A DNA stretch of 42,264 bases, taken from Verrucomicrobiales bacterium. Lineage in GTDB: Bacteria; Verrucomicrobiota; Verrucomicrobiia; Limisphaerales; CAIMTB01. Every line of letters starts with the position of its first letter. The stretch's first letter is position 1. Position numbers and translations under genes: made by a program. The notes under the pieces were generated by a model. The model was not told the DNA's origin and did no database searches. It was given only the letters and a program-made list of their open reading frames with translations. Of the stretch, positions 1-7,255 are shown one piece after another. The stretch is from contig JAEUHG010000004.1 of assembly GCA_016795425.1 (NCBI GenBank), forward strand, positions 1 through 42,264. Direction: 5' to 3'.

Positions 1-1
1 G

Positions 2-640
2 GGCTGCCAGTGGAGACTTTTGCCGAAGTCCTTTCCTCCGTGGAAGACCGTCCACGACCGATTCCGAAAATGGTGCCGCGATGGGACGTGGCAACTCCTC
101 AACGACGCGCTTCGCTCGGTGGTGCGCTGCGAGGAGGACAAAAAGCACGCTCCGAGCGCTGCGGTTCTCGACAGCCAAACCGTCCGATCCGACGGGCACG
201 GTGGTGCCGTAGGCTACGATGCCGGCAAGAAGACCAAGGGTCGCAAGCGATTCATCCTTGTGGATACGCTGGGTATGCTGCTTGGCGTAGCGATTGCCCC
301 GGCTGACACGCCGGAACGAGCAGGCGCTCGCGTGTTGCTGGAGGCCGTGCTGCCTCAGGTTGCGTCGCTGCGAACGCTGTGGGTCGACGGCGGGTACAGT
401 GGCCCGGAATTCGCCACTTGGGTGCGGGAACGTGCCCCTCGACTGGGGGTCGAGGTCATCAAACGCACCGACGACGCTCATGGCTTCCAAGTCTTGCCGA
501 AGCGCTGGGTGGTGGAGCGGACCTTTGGGTGGGTGATGCGCCATCGGCGGTTGGTGCGGGACTACGAGCGAACCGAATCCAGCGCTGGTGGTTGGCTCTT
601 TGTGGCACTCATTCGGATAATGCTCGGGCGACTCGCCTGA
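2..640 (+). CDS. IS5-family transposase, 3' part (5' end outside window)
   Basis: This is the C-terminal part of a DDE transposase of the IS5 group, which cuts and rejoins insertion-sequence ends. The frame is open to the window edge and already reads GCQWRLLPKSFPPWKTV before the first internal ATG at 20, a typical N-terminal IS5 segment, so the gene starts upstream. Catalytic landmarks are LDSQTV (first Asp, about residue 56 counted from position 2), VDGGYSG (second Asp) and the WVVERTFGW...RRLVRDYE block carrying the catalytic Glu. The product ends normally at TGA 638-640, so nothing indicates decay in the visible part. A probable IS end lies just downstream at 654-675. The family call is firm; the exact subgroup is not. 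Confidence 0.9.
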   Translation, partial: GCQWRLLPKSFPPWKTVHDRFRKWCRDGTWQLLNDALRSVVRCEEDKKHAPSAAVLDSQTVRSDGHGGAVGYDAGKKTKGRKRFILVDTLGMLLGVAIAPADTPERAGARVLLEAVLPQVASLRTLWVDGGYSGPEFATWVRERAPRLGVEVIKRTDDAHGFQVLPKRWVVERTFGWVMRHRRLVRDYERTESSAGGWLFVALIRIMLGRLA

Positions 641-653
641 CCATCACAGATCT

Positions 654-675
654 GACTTTTCGGACAGACTCTTAG
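654..675 (+). repeat. Putative right terminal end of the IS5-type element
   Basis: The stretch after the transposase stop, ending in CGGACAGACTCTTAG, resembles terminal inverted repeats of IS5-group elements (GA-CTTAG type ends) and lies where the right end is expected. The left end is outside the window, so the inverted repeat and target duplication cannot be confirmed. Confidence 0.45.
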
Positions 676-753
676 CCATTTGGTCCCATCGAACCGTGCG
701 AGGGAACGTCTTTACCAAGGTAAGCCGTCGTGCGCACGGTCTGAGGTCGTGGC

Positions 754-760
754 GTTAGGT
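754..760 (+). other. Possible attC core site (GTTAGGT) before the WD40 gene
   Basis: GTTAGGT fits the integron core consensus GTTRRRY and sits 26 bases before the GTG start of the WD40 gene, as at the 5' edge of a cassette. I find no matching ACCTAAC half-site upstream; the IS ending near 675 could have removed it. The motif alone is short enough to be chance. Confidence 0.25.
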
Positions 761-785
761 CGATAGAACCCAACCCAGCACACCA

Positions 786-1646
786 GTGATTACTCAGCAG
801 CTTGCCGTCAGGACGGCCGAGATCTACACGTGCGTATTCGCTCCCGATGGAGCCTGTGCGCTTATCGGATCGCAGGGCAATCCAGTGGGGCTGTGGGAGT
901 TGACGACGGGGCGTCTGGTGCGTGAGTACAATCATTCGGGCCCCGTCTGGGCTCTGGCGTGGAGTCGTGATCAACGGTCCTTTCTTTCTCTCGACGGAAC
1001 GATGCGTCTGTGGGACGTGGAAACGGGCGAATGCCTGCGGGAGTTCGACGGGCACCACGCCCGATGCGTCGCTTGGAGCGCCGACAACAAGCAAGTCCTC
1101 TCCGCTTCGGACGGGACCATGGGACTGACGGATTTCGACTCCGGACGAAGGCTGCGGCAGTTCGATGGTCATACAGACGGTATCTACAGTGCCGCGATCG
1201 ACCTGAGTGGGGGACAAGCGTTGTCGGGATCTCGTGACCGAACGGTGCGGGTCTGGGACCTTCGGACAGGAAGGTGCACCGCGGTCCTCGAGGGGCACAC
1301 CTATCACGTTCAGTGCGTTGCCTGGTCGGGTGATGAGCGTCAAGTCATCTCCTGCTCGCACGACATCAGACTCTGGAACGTTGAGAGCGGCGCTTGCGTT
1401 CGCGTACTCGCCGGGCATCGTGCGGTAATCCGGACCGTGCAATGGAGCACCAGCCAGCGGCATGTGTTATCTGCTTCTCACGACCGTACTGTTCGGCTTT
1501 GGGATCCCACAACAGGCGAGTGTCTGCGGGTCTTCGAGGGACACGCGGTTGGCGTAATTGCCGCTGCCTTCAGTTGCGATCAACAGCGGGCCATCTCGTG
1601 CGACTGGAAAGGCGGGATCGGCGTCTGGGACTTGGGGGCACCATGA
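786..1646 (+). CDS. Seven-repeat WD40 beta-propeller protein
   Basis: A 286-residue protein made almost only of WD40 repeats. Seven strand-d motifs are visible in order: LWELTTG, LWDVETG, LTDFDSG, VWDLRTG, LWNVESG, LWDPTTG and VWDLGAP, each about 40 residues apart, giving one complete seven-bladed propeller. No signal peptide, kinase, TIR or protease domain is attached, so it is probably a cytoplasmic protein-binding scaffold; the partner is unknown. The GTG at 786 is chosen because blade 1 begins straight after it. The gene stops 13 bases before an integron attC site and starts 26 bases after a GTTAGGT motif, so it may be a mobile gene cassette. Free-standing WD40 genes are common in Verrucomicrobia and Planctomycetes. 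Family certain, role unknown. Confidence 0.85.
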   Translation: MITQQLAVRTAEIYTCVFAPDGACALIGSQGNPVGLWELTTGRLVREYNHSGPVWALAWSRDQRSFLSLDGTMRLWDVETGECLREFDGHHARCVAWSADNKQVLSASDGTMGLTDFDSGRRLRQFDGHTDGIYSAAIDLSGGQALSGSRDRTVRVWDLRTGRCTAVLEGHTYHVQCVAWSGDERQVISCSHDIRLWNVESGACVRVLAGHRAVIRTVQWSTSQRHVLSASHDRTVRLWDPTTGECLRVFEGHAVGVIAAAFSCDQQRAISCDWKGGIGVWDLGAP

Positions 1647-1659
1647 GCGTACCACCACG

Positions 1660-1720
1660 GCCCAACAACCGCATGCAGCCGACCACGCTGGGGCGCGGCG
1701 GTTGATGCGGAGCGTTGGGC
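1660..1720 (+). repeat. Integron attC recombination site
   Basis: GCCCAAC (1660-1666) and GTTGGGC (1714-1720) are perfect complements, and the latter fits the core consensus GTTRRRY. Inside, CCGCAT (1669-1674) pairs with ATGCGG (1705-1710), one base (G1675) stays unpaired, then CAGCCG pairs with CGGTTG (one G-T pair). Two complementary boxes, an unequal unpaired spacer and a single extrahelical base are the structural signature of attC. The length (61 bp) is typical. It follows the WD40 stop directly. No integrase gene is in the window. Confidence 0.8.
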
Positions 1721-1759
1721 AGGAAACAAGAACTTCACACGGGCTATTTCAACACGAAT

Positions 1760-2170
1760 ATGAGGCGAACGATTGCCACCACCCTGATCGGAGCCTTAGT
1801 GCTGGTACTCGGGCTTTTGCTGTTCGCCCGTGCCCGCCCTGGCATTCGCGAGCTATCGCAAACGGAGTTTACCTCCTTGGCTCGGTCGGGGCGCCTCGCA
1901 CAAGTACGCGTCTACTTTCCCCCTCGGTTTACGAAAGTGGACGGGGTTGGAGCCATGCTACACAAGGTACGAGGCACAGTATACGAGACCGAATCCAATG
2001 GCGTCGTAAATACAGAACCATCCCTAAGTAGAGCGCACCCGTTCACTGCGAGAGTTCAGATCAGTGATGAGCTGATGAAGGAACTGTTCCGCAATACAAA
2101 TTTTCAAGCAGCATCGCGGCTCCCTGTTCTCCAGTACGCAGCCGAGTTGCTACATCTCCCAAATCCGTAG
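1760..2170 (+). CDS. Single-pass membrane protein resembling the FtsH extracytoplasmic domain
   Basis: 136 residues. Residues 5-23 form a hydrophobic membrane segment, followed by RARPGIRELSQTEFTSLARSG and a compact alpha/beta domain. The pattern 'hydrophobic anchor - E-L-S-x-x-E-F - G-R-L-x-x-V-x-V - V-R-G-T-V-Y - F-x-A-R-V - D-E-L-M-K-E-L' resembles the N-terminal periplasmic domain of the FtsH protease, but the AAA+ and peptidase domains are absent. The function is unknown; a regulator or decoy of FtsH is only a guess. The ATG at 1760 is chosen because the membrane segment begins there; a longer in-frame start at 1715 falls inside attC. The gene lies 40 bases after the attC core, the position expected for a cassette gene. 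Confidence 0.55.
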   Translation: MRRTIATTLIGALVLVLGLLLFARARPGIRELSQTEFTSLARSGRLAQVRVYFPPRFTKVDGVGAMLHKVRGTVYETESNGVVNTEPSLSRAHPFTARVQISDELMKELFRNTNFQAASRLPVLQYAAELLHLPNP

Positions 2171-2207
2171 TTAGAATGCCGAATGGGACGTCCAACCAGT
2201 CGCTCAT

Positions 2208-2260
2208 GCGAATGCCGGGAGCAGCGGCGGTTGAGGAGTTGACCCGCGACCCGGCATCGC
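2208..2260. other. Intergenic hairpin
   Basis: GCGAATGCCGGG (2208-2219) pairs with CCCGGCATCGC (2250-2260), leaving a single bulged A and a loop of 30 bases. It lies 37 bases after the FtsH-like gene. A motif GTCCAAC at 2190 resembles an attC end box but has no proper partner, so this may be a decayed attC or an unrelated RNA hairpin. Confidence 0.35.
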
Positions 2261-2343
2261 ACAACGCGGCGATGGGGTGAGGTCAAGGCCGCGCTCCATT
2301 CGGACACAGGGTCCGACGGTCCGGCACCAATTAAGTGATTACC

Positions 2344-2982
2344 ATGGGTCTATCAAACAAGCTGTCGATGTCGATTGTCGTCCTTTCGCTCTTCTGCTCG
2401 CACAATACGAGGGCGATGGACGGAGATGCTTTCATGAGTTGCCGTGTCGACGGCGCAACCAATACTTTCATTGCCAACGCCCAGGCACTCTACTTGCCGA
2501 TGCGTGGGTTACATATCATGGCATTCACCGGCGACCGCTCGAGAATGGCGAGTCTGGCATTGTTGATTCCAACACCAAAGCTCGGCGTCTCACGTTTGTC
2601 GACGGTAACGAACATCACCTTGTTCTTTTCTCACAGCGTCTTGGCCTCCTCATGGTCGAATTACTACGACGCAGGCAGTCAATTCGATGGAACGGAATTG
2701 GAAGTCACTCTACTGAAGTTTGGCGGGATTGGGGAAAGAGTCGAAGGTCGCTTCTCCGGGCTAGCCGTCAACCATCTAGGGGAGCAGATCCGAATTACCG
2801 ACGGGAGGTTCTCGGTCCTGCGTCGCCAACCATCGGTCAACGAACCAGACACAGCGATCACCCAACCGCAGAAGACCTGGGACGCCGAGAGCATTCAGCA
2901 GGAGGACGCGAGCATTCCAGGTGGCAGCGCCCAGTACTTCCTGCAGGGCACCAATCTCCTCTATTTGCGAGCGCCTCTGTGA
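2344..2982 (+). CDS. Secreted protein of unknown function (DUF6252-like fold suspected)
   Basis: 212 residues. The N-terminus MGLSNKLSMSIVVLSLFCS followed by HNTRA reads as a signal peptide with cleavage after ...TRA, so the protein is probably exported. The mature part has beta-rich repeats and the order 'E-V-T-L-L-K-F ... G-R-F-S-G ... I-T-D-G-R-F-S-V', which resembles small secreted/lipoprotein families such as DUF6252, where a final 'ITxGxFxV' strand closes a sandwich. This is only a resemblance. A GTG at 2335 would add three residues; the ATG at 2344 is preferred for a normal signal peptide. No operon partner is evident: the next gene starts 150 bases on. Confidence 0.55.
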   Translation: MGLSNKLSMSIVVLSLFCSHNTRAMDGDAFMSCRVDGATNTFIANAQALYLPMRGLHIMAFTGDRSRMASLALLIPTPKLGVSRLSTVTNITLFFSHSVLASSWSNYYDAGSQFDGTELEVTLLKFGGIGERVEGRFSGLAVNHLGEQIRITDGRFSVLRRQPSVNEPDTAITQPQKTWDAESIQQEDASIPGGSAQYFLQGTNLLYLRAPL

Positions 2983-3132
2983 ACTGTTCACCATGGCTGC
3001 TGACGGACTCTATTGTTCCGATGAGTCGACCGCGCCAACGTTAACCGAACCATTCCGGTGTGCTTGGCGTATGGCCCTGCTCCTGCGATCCGCGCCCTCC
3101 GTCACCGACAGAAGCCATAAGGCCTGGACCAC

Positions 3133-3735
3133 ATGAACACGCTGGCCTTCGAGATTGTGCCGAGTCCATCCTCCAACGACTTTGAGGCCAGGATTCGGAT
3201 TGATGGAGCCGATTGGCTTGGGCGGGAGTATTTGGGTCTCGATCCCGAGCGACTCTTCGCGCAGCCGGCCTTGACTTCCGGGGGGAGGTTGGTCGTTGGA
3301 AGGTGCGAGTGTGGCTGCGAAGGCTGTGATGATGTGGTTGTTGATGTTCTGCGACGGGACCAGGAGGTTCTATGGACCAATTCCAGAGGCTTACGTTTGG
3401 AGTTCGACCTAGCTGAATATGACGGAGTAGTTACCTCGGCGCGTAGGAACACCTTCTGGGAGGACGCCAAGAGGACAGCGGAGCGATGGGTATCGGAGGC
3501 CTTCGCGGAGATACGACTGAGCGACGGCTGGTTGTTTGATTGGGCTTCGACCCGATCCCGTGATGGCAAGATGACGTTGTCATTCAGTAAGAATGGAGCA
3601 CAGAAGCTCCTTGACTATCCTTGGGACGGCAAGTCTCCGCAAGATGCGCTCACCGCAGCGATGCGCCTTCTGAAAGACCTCAGTGAACCATCTCATCCAT
3701 CGAACGTAACGAGTGACGCCAAGTCCCAAGTCTAG
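3133..3735 (+). CDS. Hypothetical protein with a CxCxCxxC cluster
   Basis: 200 residues, no signal peptide or membrane segment. A four-cysteine cluster (GRCECGCEGCDD, residues about 57-68) suggests a metal site or redox switch; a similar 'R-C-x-C-G-C-x-G-C' segment occurs in uncharacterised actinobacterial and cassette-borne proteins. The middle is rich in Trp and charged residues (EDAKRTAERWVSEAF), and the C-terminal 20 residues look disordered. The ATG at 3133 is the first in frame; no strong ribosome-binding site is visible. The function is not recognised. Its neighbours are other small accessory genes in the same direction, only 15 bases before the RraB-like gene. Confidence 0.6.
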   Translation: MNTLAFEIVPSPSSNDFEARIRIDGADWLGREYLGLDPERLFAQPALTSGGRLVVGRCECGCEGCDDVVVDVLRRDQEVLWTNSRGLRLEFDLAEYDGVVTSARRNTFWEDAKRTAERWVSEAFAEIRLSDGWLFDWASTRSRDGKMTLSFSKNGAQKLLDYPWDGKSPQDALTAAMRLLKDLSEPSHPSNVTSDAKSQV

Positions 3736-3750
3736 CTCTGGTACCGATCC

Positions 3751-4119
3751 GTGCGAGGGACGATAATTCCCCTGTCTCACACTCGAACGGTCGGGGATCC
3801 TAAACGCTATCCCGTGCCCCACGACTTCCCCAACGACGCGGATGGAGACGCGTTACGACGTTTTGTCGAGGGTGGCAGCGACCTCTCCAAACCGATGACC
3901 ATCGACTTTCAGGTAGCGGTTCCTGACGAGGCCGCAGCAAACGGTTTGGCCGAGGTGGTCTACAAACTCGGATATCGCGTGAAGATTTGCGCCAGTCCCG
4001 AGTGCTCGCTGCCGTGGACGTGTGAGTGCTCTACCCGCATGCTTGCCCGCTACGACGGAGTCATTGCGATGCGAGGGACACCGACCTCCGAGGCGAGCTA
4101 TGGCTTGCACGGACGGTGA
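3751..4119 (+). CDS. RraB-family protein (RNase E inhibitor fold), apparently short at the C-terminus
   Basis: 122 residues. The core 'FPNDADGDALRRFVEGGSD ... PMTIDFQVAVPDEAAANGLAEVV...LGYRVKI ... PWTCECSTRMLARYDGVI' follows the regulator-of-RNase-E-activity-B pattern (Pfam RraB; in enterobacteria it binds RNase E and alters its RNA choice). Most family members continue with an Asp-Gly-Trp-Gly segment; here the frame ends in GTPTSEASYGLHGR. The bases after the stop read T-D-G-D-D-G-V in another frame, so a frameshift near 4100 is possible. The GTG at 3751 gives the listed length; the GTG at 3814 (VPHDFPNDADGD) matches the usual family start better. Many bacteria carry RraB-like proteins of unproven role. 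Confidence 0.6.
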   Translation: MRGTIIPLSHTRTVGDPKRYPVPHDFPNDADGDALRRFVEGGSDLSKPMTIDFQVAVPDEAAANGLAEVVYKLGYRVKICASPECSLPWTCECSTRMLARYDGVIAMRGTPTSEASYGLHGR

Positions 4120-4146
4120 CGATGGCGTTTCCCATAGTCCGTAACC

Positions 4147-4812
4147 ATGAATACGTCTGTACTGCTCGGCGCATTGGATACGTCGATTGCTGGGAAAGTG
4201 CTGCCATTCTTCGTATCCTTGGGTGCGCGGCACTTGGTTGGAGAGTCGTGCTATGACGGTTGGCCCGCAGCTTCCTCTTTGAAGGCGAGACGGCACGAAG
4301 AATTGGATCGACGGTTCTTCTGGTGGATCAACCGATTCGTTGTGGGTGATACGACGTTTGAGATTGCCTATGGCGATCGCGAGTTTGTGATCGAGACCGT
4401 GGTGTTCTACGCCGGCATCCCGGATCGGTTCGCGCCGTGGGAGGTTCTGAGCGCGGCCCAGGTTACCGAACCACATGTTGTCTCAGGGGAGGCGTGGGTA
4501 CTGGCGCCGGATTTTGTAGTTCGAGTGATTGACCGAATCTCTGAGGGAATTCGACAGCACTGGGGCATCCTTGGCGCGCCTAAGCCGGAGATCGTTGACC
4601 GGGCGCGCGTCCTACGTGCGAAGCGGATGCTGTTTGCACAGGAAGAGCAGAGGCGCCTGGACCGAGAACGCGCATGCGTTCAGGCGTCGGCCGCGTTCCA
4701 TGCCGGGAGATTTGCCGAGGCGAAGCGCCTGCTGGAGCCATTCCGGCACGATGCTGCGTTGACTCGTTCTTCCGTGAAACTACTCGAGATGGCCGAGAGT
4801 AGATTGCATTAA
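4147..4812 (+). CDS. Hypothetical protein, 221 aa
   Basis: The product is not recognised. It has no signal peptide or membrane helix. Residues 1-110 are mixed alpha/beta with several aromatic pairs (RRFFWWINRF). Residues from about 150 to the end are strongly helical and charged (KRMLFAQEEQRRLDRERACVQ, then AGRFAEAKRLLEPF), resembling one TPR-like helical hairpin at the C-terminus. The ATG at 4147 lies 28 bases after the RraB-like gene in the same direction, so the two may be co-transcribed. Codon use resembles that of the neighbouring genes. It could be a cassette-borne or toxin/immunity-like gene, but nothing in the sequence shows that. Confidence 0.55.
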   Translation: MNTSVLLGALDTSIAGKVLPFFVSLGARHLVGESCYDGWPAASSLKARRHEELDRRFFWWINRFVVGDTTFEIAYGDREFVIETVVFYAGIPDRFAPWEVLSAAQVTEPHVVSGEAWVLAPDFVVRVIDRISEGIRQHWGILGAPKPEIVDRARVLRAKRMLFAQEEQRRLDRERACVQASAAFHAGRFAEAKRLLEPFRHDAALTRSSVKLLEMAESRLH

Positions 4813-4939
4813 TGGCGAACACGACGTTGGACTGCATTGCGGGCAACGCGGTCATCCCCATGTTTCATGTCAGGTCTCCATGGCGCCCCCGGCGTCATTG
4901 GTCGGCTTTGGGTTCCCAAGATTCGAGAGGAGGCAAATC

Positions 4940-5350
4940 ATGTCATCTGTCAGCGCAGAAGCAGAGCAACTGAAGCTCCTGGCCATCTTTCACTATATCC
5001 TGGCAGGTGTGGGATTCCTGTTCGCCTGCTTTCCCATCATCCATTTGGTGTTCGGCTTATTCATCATGTTTGGATCCGGGTTTGCTCCCGCTGCTCAACA
5101 AGGACCACCAATGGTCATCGGAGTTCTGTTCACGGGCCTGGCTACGATCCTCATTCTTGTCGGATGGACAGCTGCGATATGCACGGCGATATCCGGCAGG
5201 CGCATCGCAGAGCGGCGGAATCGGATGTTCAGCCTGATTGTGGCGGGTGTACTTTGCGTCTTCATGCCTCTCGGGACAATTCTTGGGGTGTTCACTATCA
5301 TTGTGCTCACCAAGGAAGGCGTTAAGAGGCTGTATGGAGAGGTGACCTGA
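4940..5350 (+). CDS. Small polytopic membrane protein, 136 aa
   Basis: Three to four hydrophobic segments: about residues 11-40 (IFHYILAGVGFLFACFPIIH), 57-80 (MVIGVLFTGLATILILVGWT) and 95-122 (SLIVAGVLCVFMPLGTILGVFTIIVL), separated by short charged loops (SGRRIAERRNR). The ATG at 4940 is supported by a strong ribosome-binding site, GAGAGGAGG, seven bases upstream; an in-frame ATG at 4880 has none. Similar small proteins starting with a short soluble helix and ending '...GVKRLYG' are widespread in Verrucomicrobia, Planctomycetes and gamma-proteobacteria, with no known function. A strong hairpin terminator lies about 340 bases downstream. Inner-membrane location is inferred from hydrophobicity alone. 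Confidence 0.7.
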   Translation: MSSVSAEAEQLKLLAIFHYILAGVGFLFACFPIIHLVFGLFIMFGSGFAPAAQQGPPMVIGVLFTGLATILILVGWTAAICTAISGRRIAERRNRMFSLIVAGVLCVFMPLGTILGVFTIIVLTKEGVKRLYGEVT

Positions 5351-5866
5351 CAAGTCGTTCCTCCGCACGCCTAGCGCCCTTGGTGGATGGCCTGTCGGAT
5401 GAGTTGGCCTCGGAAAGGCTGTCTTTCAGCGGACGGGTCGATGGATACTCGGCGACTTGCGCGCCGATGGGTGGGTGCAGGCTGTCGAGTGGCGCGAGCC
5501 AATGGGTATAGACGGGGCATCTTTTATTTGTCCCTTTCGTGGTCGCCACCGGGATGGTGCCGGCTTGGAGGAGCGCGGAATGACAGGCTCCGATTGGATT
5601 TGGCAAGTTCCTCTGCCCGAAGAGACAGGGATGGCCAAGGGTAGCGCGAGATCGGATTAAGAAGTCTGGATTCTCACAACGGCAATGGGAAAGGCGCGAG
5701 GTATATCCTCGCGCCTTTCTATTTTCTGGATTCGAGTATTGGACTTAAGCCTAGAACAACCACGGCGCTTCGGCAGGCGGTGAAACGCATCTGGAGTTGA
5801 TGGTTGGCACTTAGTATCGAGCGACTTTCGACTTAGCGCCGCATTGCATGCGGTTCGACGCGTCGA
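5351..5866. other. Non-coding stretch between convergent genes
   Basis: 516 bases. Open frames here (for example 5457-5660) lack ribosome-binding sites and recognisable domains and are treated as non-coding. The only clear element is the bidirectional hairpin terminator at 5689-5719. The GGAGCGCGGAATGACAGGCTCC segment near 5570-5592 resembles scattered intergenic repeats of Verrucomicrobia, but no second copy was found here. Confidence 0.5.
5689..5719. terminator. Strong hairpin terminator
   Basis: GAAAGGCGCGAGG (5689-5701) and CCTCGCGCCTTTC (5707-5719) form a perfect 13-bp stem with a 5-base loop. The plus strand continues TATTTTC. It lies between a rightward and a leftward gene and could serve both; the leftward side has only short A/T tracts, so it fits rightward transcripts best. 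Confidence 0.75.
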
Positions 5867-6421
5867 TCAGGGGACCGTCACCTCGCTGTAGATCCAATCG
5901 TTCTGAAATGTGGCGCGCTTTCGGTGGGTGATGAGGGCGCGACATTCCGCCAGCAGGCGTGAAATGGGATCTCGATAATCCGGCGAGTATCCAAACCGGA
6001 CAAATCCCGGGCCTCCCTGCGGTAGAATCGCGACTTTGACCGTCGCAGCTTCACCAGCGCGCAGGAGGATGCCGTAGCCGTTCTCAGAGGTGGTCAGCAC
6101 CGTCTCGTAATGCGACCGGATGTCGTTCGTTCGTTGAAGAAAGCCGGCATAAGGATAAAGCCGAAGGCTTCGAGTCTGGCCGTTGGTGACCGTGAACAGG
6201 GCTTCGTTGGTGCCTGAAGACAACCAGTCGCGAATGAAGGCATGGTAGTGAATGGGCAGGGCGCTCGTAAACGTGTTGGGTTGCCCCACGCTGAATCCAA
6301 TGAAGCGAACGTCCACCGTCCCAGTAAGGTTCGAATGTTGTTCGTGGAGTCCATAGAACATGAAACCTGCGACGCTCAGGACGGCTGCTGTCAGCCCGAT
6401 CAGGGCGTGGCGTGGTTTCAT
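5867..6421 (-). CDS. Membrane-anchored hypothetical protein, 184 aa
   Basis: The ATG at 6421 is taken as the start because MKPRHALIGLTAAVLSVAGF gives a classic N-terminal anchor/signal (basic start, then a 20-residue hydrophobic run); the longer frame from 6475 adds 18 unlikely residues. The remainder (residues 30-184) is probably outside the cytoplasmic membrane and beta-rich, with 'FTVTNGQTRSLRLYPYAGFLQR' and 'LLRAGEAATVKVAILPQGGP', a pattern of a small Ig-like or immunoglobulin-sandwich domain seen in hypothetical verrucomicrobial proteins. No catalytic motif is seen. It follows another leftward membrane gene 57 bases upstream, so the two may form a small operon. Confidence 0.55.
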   Translation of the reverse strand: MKPRHALIGLTAAVLSVAGFMFYGLHEQHSNLTGTVDVRFIGFSVGQPNTFTSALPIHYHAFIRDWLSSGTNEALFTVTNGQTRSLRLYPYAGFLQRTNDIRSHYETVLTTSENGYGILLRAGEAATVKVAILPQGGPGFVRFGYSPDYRDPISRLLAECRALITHRKRATFQNDWIYSEVTVP

Positions 6422-6478
6422 GGTCTGGTCGGCGCCACAAACCGCATGGTGCGGCGCCGGGTATCGAACGGCCACCCT

Positions 6479-6832
6479 TCAACACCCGCTGCGCTCCGGG
6501 TTCGAGTCAGGGACGGATTCGGGGGGCTGGAGATCCTGGTTCAAGACCTGTGCTCGCTGGTTCCACAAGACGGCGACCACAACGTGTAACGCAAGTTCGG
6601 TGAACAGAACGAGTGCGACCAGCCATAGCCACACCACCCCGTCGATGCGACCCAGAACCAGGTGAATCACGCCACTCCCCAGAGCCATCCCCGGTAAACC
6701 GAGCAGGAGGCTGCTCCCTAGAATGTAGATCGGACCGAGGCGGCGTTCCTTTGCAGGCCGAAGCCACCCAAACCCAAACCATGTCCGGTCGCTGTCTGCA
6801 ATCCGAAGAACCCATTGGGCGATGGTCTTCAT
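6479..6832 (-). CDS. Two-helix membrane protein, 117 aa
   Basis: The ATG at 6832 is preceded by GGGAG at good spacing, and the product reads MKTIAQWVLRIADSDRTW. Two long hydrophobic segments follow: about residues 34-58 (IYILGSSLLLGLPGMALGSGVI) and 68-92 (WLWLVALVLFTELALHVVVAVLW). A basic cluster RPAKERR before the first helix suggests an inside N-terminus. The C-terminal tail (QDLQPPESVPDSNPERSGC) is polar. The family is not named; similar short proteins with 'RPAxERxLGPxYxL' occur in related genomes. It precedes another leftward membrane-anchored gene, probably in the same transcript. Confidence 0.6.
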   Translation of the reverse strand: MKTIAQWVLRIADSDRTWFGFGWLRPAKERRLGPIYILGSSLLLGLPGMALGSGVIHLVLGRIDGVVWLWLVALVLFTELALHVVVAVLWNQRAQVLNQDLQPPESVPDSNPERSGC

Positions 6833-7255
6833 GCTCCCAATTGACAATGGCCGCTGAGGATCGTCACGCGTTGAGTCAAACGCCATTGCCGGCGATGCGT
6901 GCCAGGGTAACGGGAGCCGAAGCCAGAGTTCATGAGCGATGCCGGGCGACTACGCTTGGATGATCGGGGGACGCTCCGCTGTTCGTGCAGGGTTGATCCG
7001 ATCTCCCAGAGAGCTCCCAGTACCTTTCAGAACGGCACGCGGACGATAAACTGCAGAGAGCTCTTACCACGGAGACACGGAGACGCGGAGTTGAAGAGCA
7101 AATGCCGTTGCTCTTTGTGTAGCCGCAACCGTCGGGGGGTGAAATGGGCCTGCACGGCGCGCATTGACGGCTGACAACCGGAACTGGTAACGATGACGCA
7201 TCATTCCGTCTGGAGGGCCTCCAGACTGGCGGCGGCTTAGGAACCAAAGAGGGCT
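6833..7255. other. Divergent intergenic region with one CACGGAG repeat
   Basis: 423 bases between a leftward and a rightward gene, so promoters for both should be here, but I see no convincing -35/-10 pair. It contains the repeat listed at 7067-7090. The frames in it (for example leftward 6930-7247) look like random translation. Confidence 0.5.
7067..7090 (+). repeat. CACGGAG-type intergenic repeat, copy 1
   Basis: The bases CCACGGAGACACGGAGACGC, followed by GGAG, are three imperfect 8-mers of (C/G)ACACGGAG type, preceded by TCTTAC. The second copy at 9886-9961 has the same TTTACCACGGAG lead plus an inverted partner. Such repeats are widespread in intergenic DNA of several soil phyla. Confidence 0.65.

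Noticed and set aside
672..1463. 263-codon leftward frame opposite the WD40 gene
   Set aside because: Periodic only because the opposite strand is a WD40 repeat gene.
2190..2244. GTCCAAC...GTTGACC as a second attC
   Set aside because: The end boxes do not pair fully and the inner stem is poor; only the separate hairpin at 2208-2260 is convincing.
695..3762. Shared 12-mer CCGTGCGAGGGA at about 695 and 3749
   Set aside because: Too short; such matches are expected by chance in a 42-kb GC-rich window.
4823..4832. GTTGGAC after the 221-aa gene as an attC core
   Set aside because: No GTCCAAC partner within a plausible distance upstream.
5387..5660. Frames between the membrane gene and the terminator
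   Set aside because: No recognisable protein features and no supported start.
6440..6515. tRNA-like T-arm string GGGTTCGAGTC near 6498
   Set aside because: No acceptor, D or anticodon stem can be formed around it on either strand.
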